Below, in pieces: positions 60,801-64,000 of a DNA stretch of 64,000 nucleotides (the first letter of the stretch is position 1; each line of letters opens with the position of its first letter). Source of the DNA: Ophthalmolycus amberensis (taxonomy: Eukaryota > Chordata > Actinopteri > Perciformes > Zoarcidae). The notes beneath the pieces are model-generated. The model was not told the DNA's origin. It saw nothing but the letters and a program-made list of their open reading frames with translations, and searched no databases. The DNA is taken from positions 1,631,501 to 1,695,500 of the forward strand of contig JAFEUB010000770.1 in the NCBI GenBank assembly GCA_024529925.1, read 5' to 3'. The position numbers and the translations under genes were made by a program.

Positions 60801-63800
60801 CTGATGCTGCTATCTTGAGAGGTTTCACTGTGTCATTCACTGCGTTTCCTACGATTGAGCACCGTTGACTCAGAAATCATGAAATTCACCTGGAAAGCAA
60901 GAAACACAATCAACCAAATCAAAAGAGCCTTGAGTAACCATTGATGTGAGAAAAAAGTACCTCAAACAAATCTTCCAAAGAAGGTAGGAATACCATCATC
61001 TGTCCCCAACACATTCTCTTTGCCAACTGGTCAAATACAGACGCTTGGTCAGCGGCCCTAAGCTTCAAACTATGACACTCCACGTACCCGTCTAGCGCCA
61101 TCTTTGTATGTGTCAGCAACGGCGTGTCAGTTTCCATTTGTTACGCTCATAGCGGCTTTTAAAAATAAACTTAAGTCTTCACAGTAAGTTAGGTTTAGGC
61201 AACAAAACCACTTCGTTAGATTTAGAAAACGAGAGTGGTTGATGATAACTTTACCGAGTGACAAACGACTCACATGCTTAACGTGACAAAATGCTAACAT
61301 TTAATTTAGTTTCGCACAGGACACAAACAGCGGTCTCCTGGACCAATGTCTTGTTTGTTTGATCCATACACCTACACAATCTCACTCTTTATACTATGTC
61401 GGTTCCTCTGACCATCTAATAATGACGCGGGCGGGTTTACATTGGAGTTAAAAGCGCAGTGCGTCGGTATAAGACACCGAGGGGCACTGACCCACGTCGG
61501 GAGTGAGACCGGATTGCTGTCCCCTGTTCCTCTTTTATTAAATCAACAAAATTAAAAAGTTGTAAGGCTGCAACTAATTATCAATGTATTCATTTTGCTA
61601 TTTTGTTTTGGAAAAATACTGAAAGCAAATGATTGAATAATGAAAATTGCATTCAATGATTTTTCTGTCGATCAACTAATGTGTTAATGGTATTGCTGCA
61701 GCTCTACAATGTTTCGTCAGGTTTAGAGGAATCAAATGGGTGTGTGTAATCTACATACATAGATGCACATGCCAGGCCAGCATTGTGTGCCGTACAAAGA
61801 GAATTATCAATAACAAAACATTACAAATGCAAAAAATATCATGAAAATTGTAAAACATATGTCAAGAAATTATCACAATATCACAACATAGCAAGGGCGT
61901 AGGTTTGCATAGGGTCCATAGGGACTAGTCACGACCAAAGTTTGGGAAAGACACAATTGTCCCCACCAATATTTTGTTAATTTGAATTGCCTGTTAGAAA
62001 AAATATTTTGCACAATATATTTGCAAAGTCATTCGTATTAGTATTAGTGCTGGGCAAGTTAACGCGTTATTATCGCGTCAACGCATTAATTAATTAACGC
62101 CGACAATTATTTTATCGTGCATTTATTTTATTTTGAAAGCCCGTTGCTCGCTGGCAGCAGTGGAGGAATGGAGACCACTGGACATCGCTGCTGTAAAGTC
62201 AGCAGACACTCAGATCTCCATGGTCAACTCAGCAGACACTTACACTTTAGTGCACCTATATGCTGAAATTCACGGTAAACGCATTTAAACGGCACAGATC
62301 GTGAGCGAGCGAAGGACTTTGAAAGATAACGGAAAGATTAACGTGAGACAACATCCGGTTTCTTCAGACAGACATCCGGTTTCTTCAGACGGACATCCGG
62401 TTTTCAGAATAAGATGCCAACAAAGTATGAATTATATTCACATTAAGTATAAAACATGCTACATGCATCTCGTGAGTAAAAGGGAAAATACACCTAAATT
62501 GTGCGTAAAGTGTCATTATTCTTTGATCGCTGGGTAACCATCATCACCTCGGAGTTACAGCATTATATTGATGAACAGTAGAGCTGCATTCACATGCTCT
62601 GACTGTCATGAAGACAGACATTTTAGCTGAAATGTGCTGAAACATTTTATTCCTGTTGCACAGCAGTGGAACGTTTCACATAAAGTCAGCACACTGAGCA
62701 CAGATAGTGCAAGAAATATGATCGCTACTGTGTAAAGGGAATACTGCTGTTAAAAAGCACCTGATTTGTTTAAAGTGTTTGCAAACCAAATGTTATTGCC
62801 CTTTTGTTCATATAACAGTACTTTTAAAATAAAAGTGAGCAATACACTACTTTTGAATTCATTATTGAACTTTGCCATAACAATGAGATTAATCGCGATT
62901 AATTGCAAAAAATCCATGCGATTAATCGCGATTAAAAATGGTAATCGTTGCCCAGCACTACTAATAATTGCATAAAGGAGGAAAGCACTTCATTTGTGGC
63001 CTATTAAGTGATGCAGAATAGATTTTTTTGTCTTTTTTTTGTCTTTTTTTGGCTGTACAACTGGGAAAAGTTTTTTATATATATTTTGGCTATAGAATAT
63101 ACTGTTACTGTATATTGGCATTTTAGCAGAACGTTTTTGATTCATTTATTTAATTATTTATTGTTATTATTATTTATTTGGTGCAGAATACTGTTTTGTA
63201 TTTAAACTAAGGTTTTGTTACTGTTATTATGTTTAAATCAGTTCCAAGTTACACAAATGTTAATATGTTTTAATGAATTTTGCCTGTTCAACATAATATC
63301 AACCAGGGGCGTCGTTAGGCCTATTTTAGGGGGGCTGAAGCCCCCCGCAGTGTCCCTACCAATGCTGAGACCAAACCTACGCCCTTGCAACTTGGTTGTG
63401 AAGAAATTCGATTCTGACCATAAATGATTTCGTACTTAGATACTCACCACTGTTTGCGTCTGCTCTATGAGTGCGATCACTGTGCTTTTCAGGTGTTTGT
63501 CTTTAGCTGCTGCATCTGTGAAGAGGAAGACCTCAGAATTTGAAGGAGCCCCGGTTAAAGCCAGCTGTATGAGGAAGAGAGTGTGGAATAACAAGGACAG
63601 CTTTAGTTAAAACTTTAAACACTCCAACAAGCTTCTGGGGGCAGATTTTGATGTAGTAACAGCCACACATCACATCACCTGAAGCCCTGAAAGACTCAGT
63701 TCCCCCTCATCCCCTCCATCCCCTCCACTGGCTGCGGATAATGAATTAATGGCAGACTTGAAGACGTTTAGGTCTGTAGTCTTTATCAGCGGCCCAACAT

Positions 63801-64000
63801 CTGGGGTTCAGTTGGAGACAGGAGAAAGAAAACACCTCGATGATGATGTACAACAAGAACAACAACAAAATGTATAGCATCCTCAAGATTGTACCTGGAT
63901 CGTTAAAAGATACAAGAATGTAAACTGAGGGCTCATCATCTGTTCCCACTTTACTCTTGATTATAGAGGAAATGACGGTCTTCACTGCTGCAATGTCATC
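57830..64000 (-). CDS. vwa7-like: VWA7-like protein, copy B (partial, three frame breaks)
   Basis: Tandem paralogue of the gene at 47006-54912, with the 5' exons beyond the window edge. Exons seen, in transcript order: 63895 to at least 64000 (VWA domain), 63679-63800, 63448-63564, 60685-60889, 60466-60599, 59900-60061, 59314-59412, 58958-59220, 58524-58818 and 57830-58381. Compared with copy A, exons differ by +9, 0, +1, +1, +12, +6, -9, +1 and +144 bases. The +1 changes (near 60838, about 60500 and about 58605) each break the frame; the others keep it. The last exon has an expanded Ser/Thr-rich repeat before the hydrophobic C-terminus. It is either a recent pseudogene or a working gene with sequence errors. 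Intron 8 holds a hAT-like insertion. Confidence 0.8.
57942..58080 (-). repeat. Coding 24-bp tandem repeat in copy B last exon
   Basis: Five to six 24-base units encode SSQTATTS repeats just before the C-terminal hydrophobic segment. Copy A has only a short Ser-rich stretch (AAAFSSSTK) here. A Ser/Thr-rich stalk next to a membrane anchor suggests an O-glycosylated spacer. Confidence 0.9.
61892..63387. mobile_element. hAT-like nonautonomous element in copy B intron 8
   Basis: The element has perfect 15-base inverted ends (CAAGGGCGTAGGTTT at 61892 and its complement ending at 63387). Flanks are CAACATAG (61884-61891) and CAACTTGG (63388-63395), a worn 8-base target duplication. Copy A has the uninterrupted site near 52372-52386, which fixes the borders. 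No transposase frame is seen, and most of the middle is another element (62045-62960). Confidence 0.88.
62045..62960. mobile_element. Nested inverted-repeat element
   Basis: Inverted ends TAGTGCTGGGCAA (62045-62057) and its complement (62948-62960) enclose 916 bases. ATCGCGATTAA-type sub-repeats lie near the right end. The interior contains about 2.7 copies of a 21-base unit (GACATCCGGTTTCTTCAGAC) at 62350-62405 and a segment shared with 8195-8390. Target duplication is unclear (TAGTATTA and TACTAATA if the ends are drawn two bases inward). Confidence 0.8.

Overview
The window is nuclear DNA from a bony fish, most likely a spiny-rayed teleost. Genes are split by short GT-AG introns, CA/TG microsatellites are abundant, and the interspersed repeats are typical of fish (L2-type LINEs, tRNA-derived SINEs, hAT-like MITEs). 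The gene order nsrp1 - ssh2 - coro6 matches the vertebrate block known from human 17q11.2 (NSRP1, SSH2, CORO6). All gene models below were built by hand from splice sites, reading phase and remembered family sequences; no database search was run.

Layout. 1-4.4 kb: no gene recognised; a 5'-truncated L2 LINE and a SINE. 4.7-8.05 kb (minus): nsrp1, seven exons, 518 codons. 8.05-10.74 kb: head-to-head intergenic stretch, with a YY1-type motif at the nsrp1 start and an NRF1 palindrome before ssh2. 10.74-27.46 kb (plus): ssh2, a cofilin phosphatase, fifteen coding exons, with a +1 frame break near 25.35 kb and a candidate alternative first exon at 19.42-19.55 kb; 3'UTR to about 29.04 kb. 29-33.25 kb: CpG-rich upstream region of coro6. 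33.26-44.16 kb (plus): coro6, ten coding exons, 469 aa. 44.4-47.1 kb: an old duplication of the coro6 3' end joined to a vwa7-like last exon, with a degenerate A/T-rich minisatellite between the copies. 47.0-54.9 kb (minus): complete vwa7-like gene (copy A), fifteen exons. 57.8-64.0 kb (minus): a second, very similar vwa7-like copy (B) whose 5' exons lie beyond the window.

The two vwa7-like copies act as each other's control. Copy A carries an L2 LINE in intron 8 whose empty site is intact in copy B. Copy B carries a hAT-like element, itself containing a nested element, in the same intron, whose empty site is intact in copy A. Both insertions therefore post-date the duplication and their borders can be read to the base. 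Most coding length differences between the copies are multiples of three. The exceptions are four single-base gains, and with the one in ssh2 that makes five +1 breaks. This pattern points either to recent inactivation or to residual insertion errors in the assembly.

Functionally, ssh2 (cofilin reactivation) and coro6 (F-actin binding) both act on actin turnover, and nsrp1 is a splicing factor. No prokaryotic, viral, CRISPR or RNA gene was found, and I see no clearly novel molecular system. The most interesting items are the vwa7-like tandem pair, the ssh2 alternative first exon and the shared +1 frame breaks.
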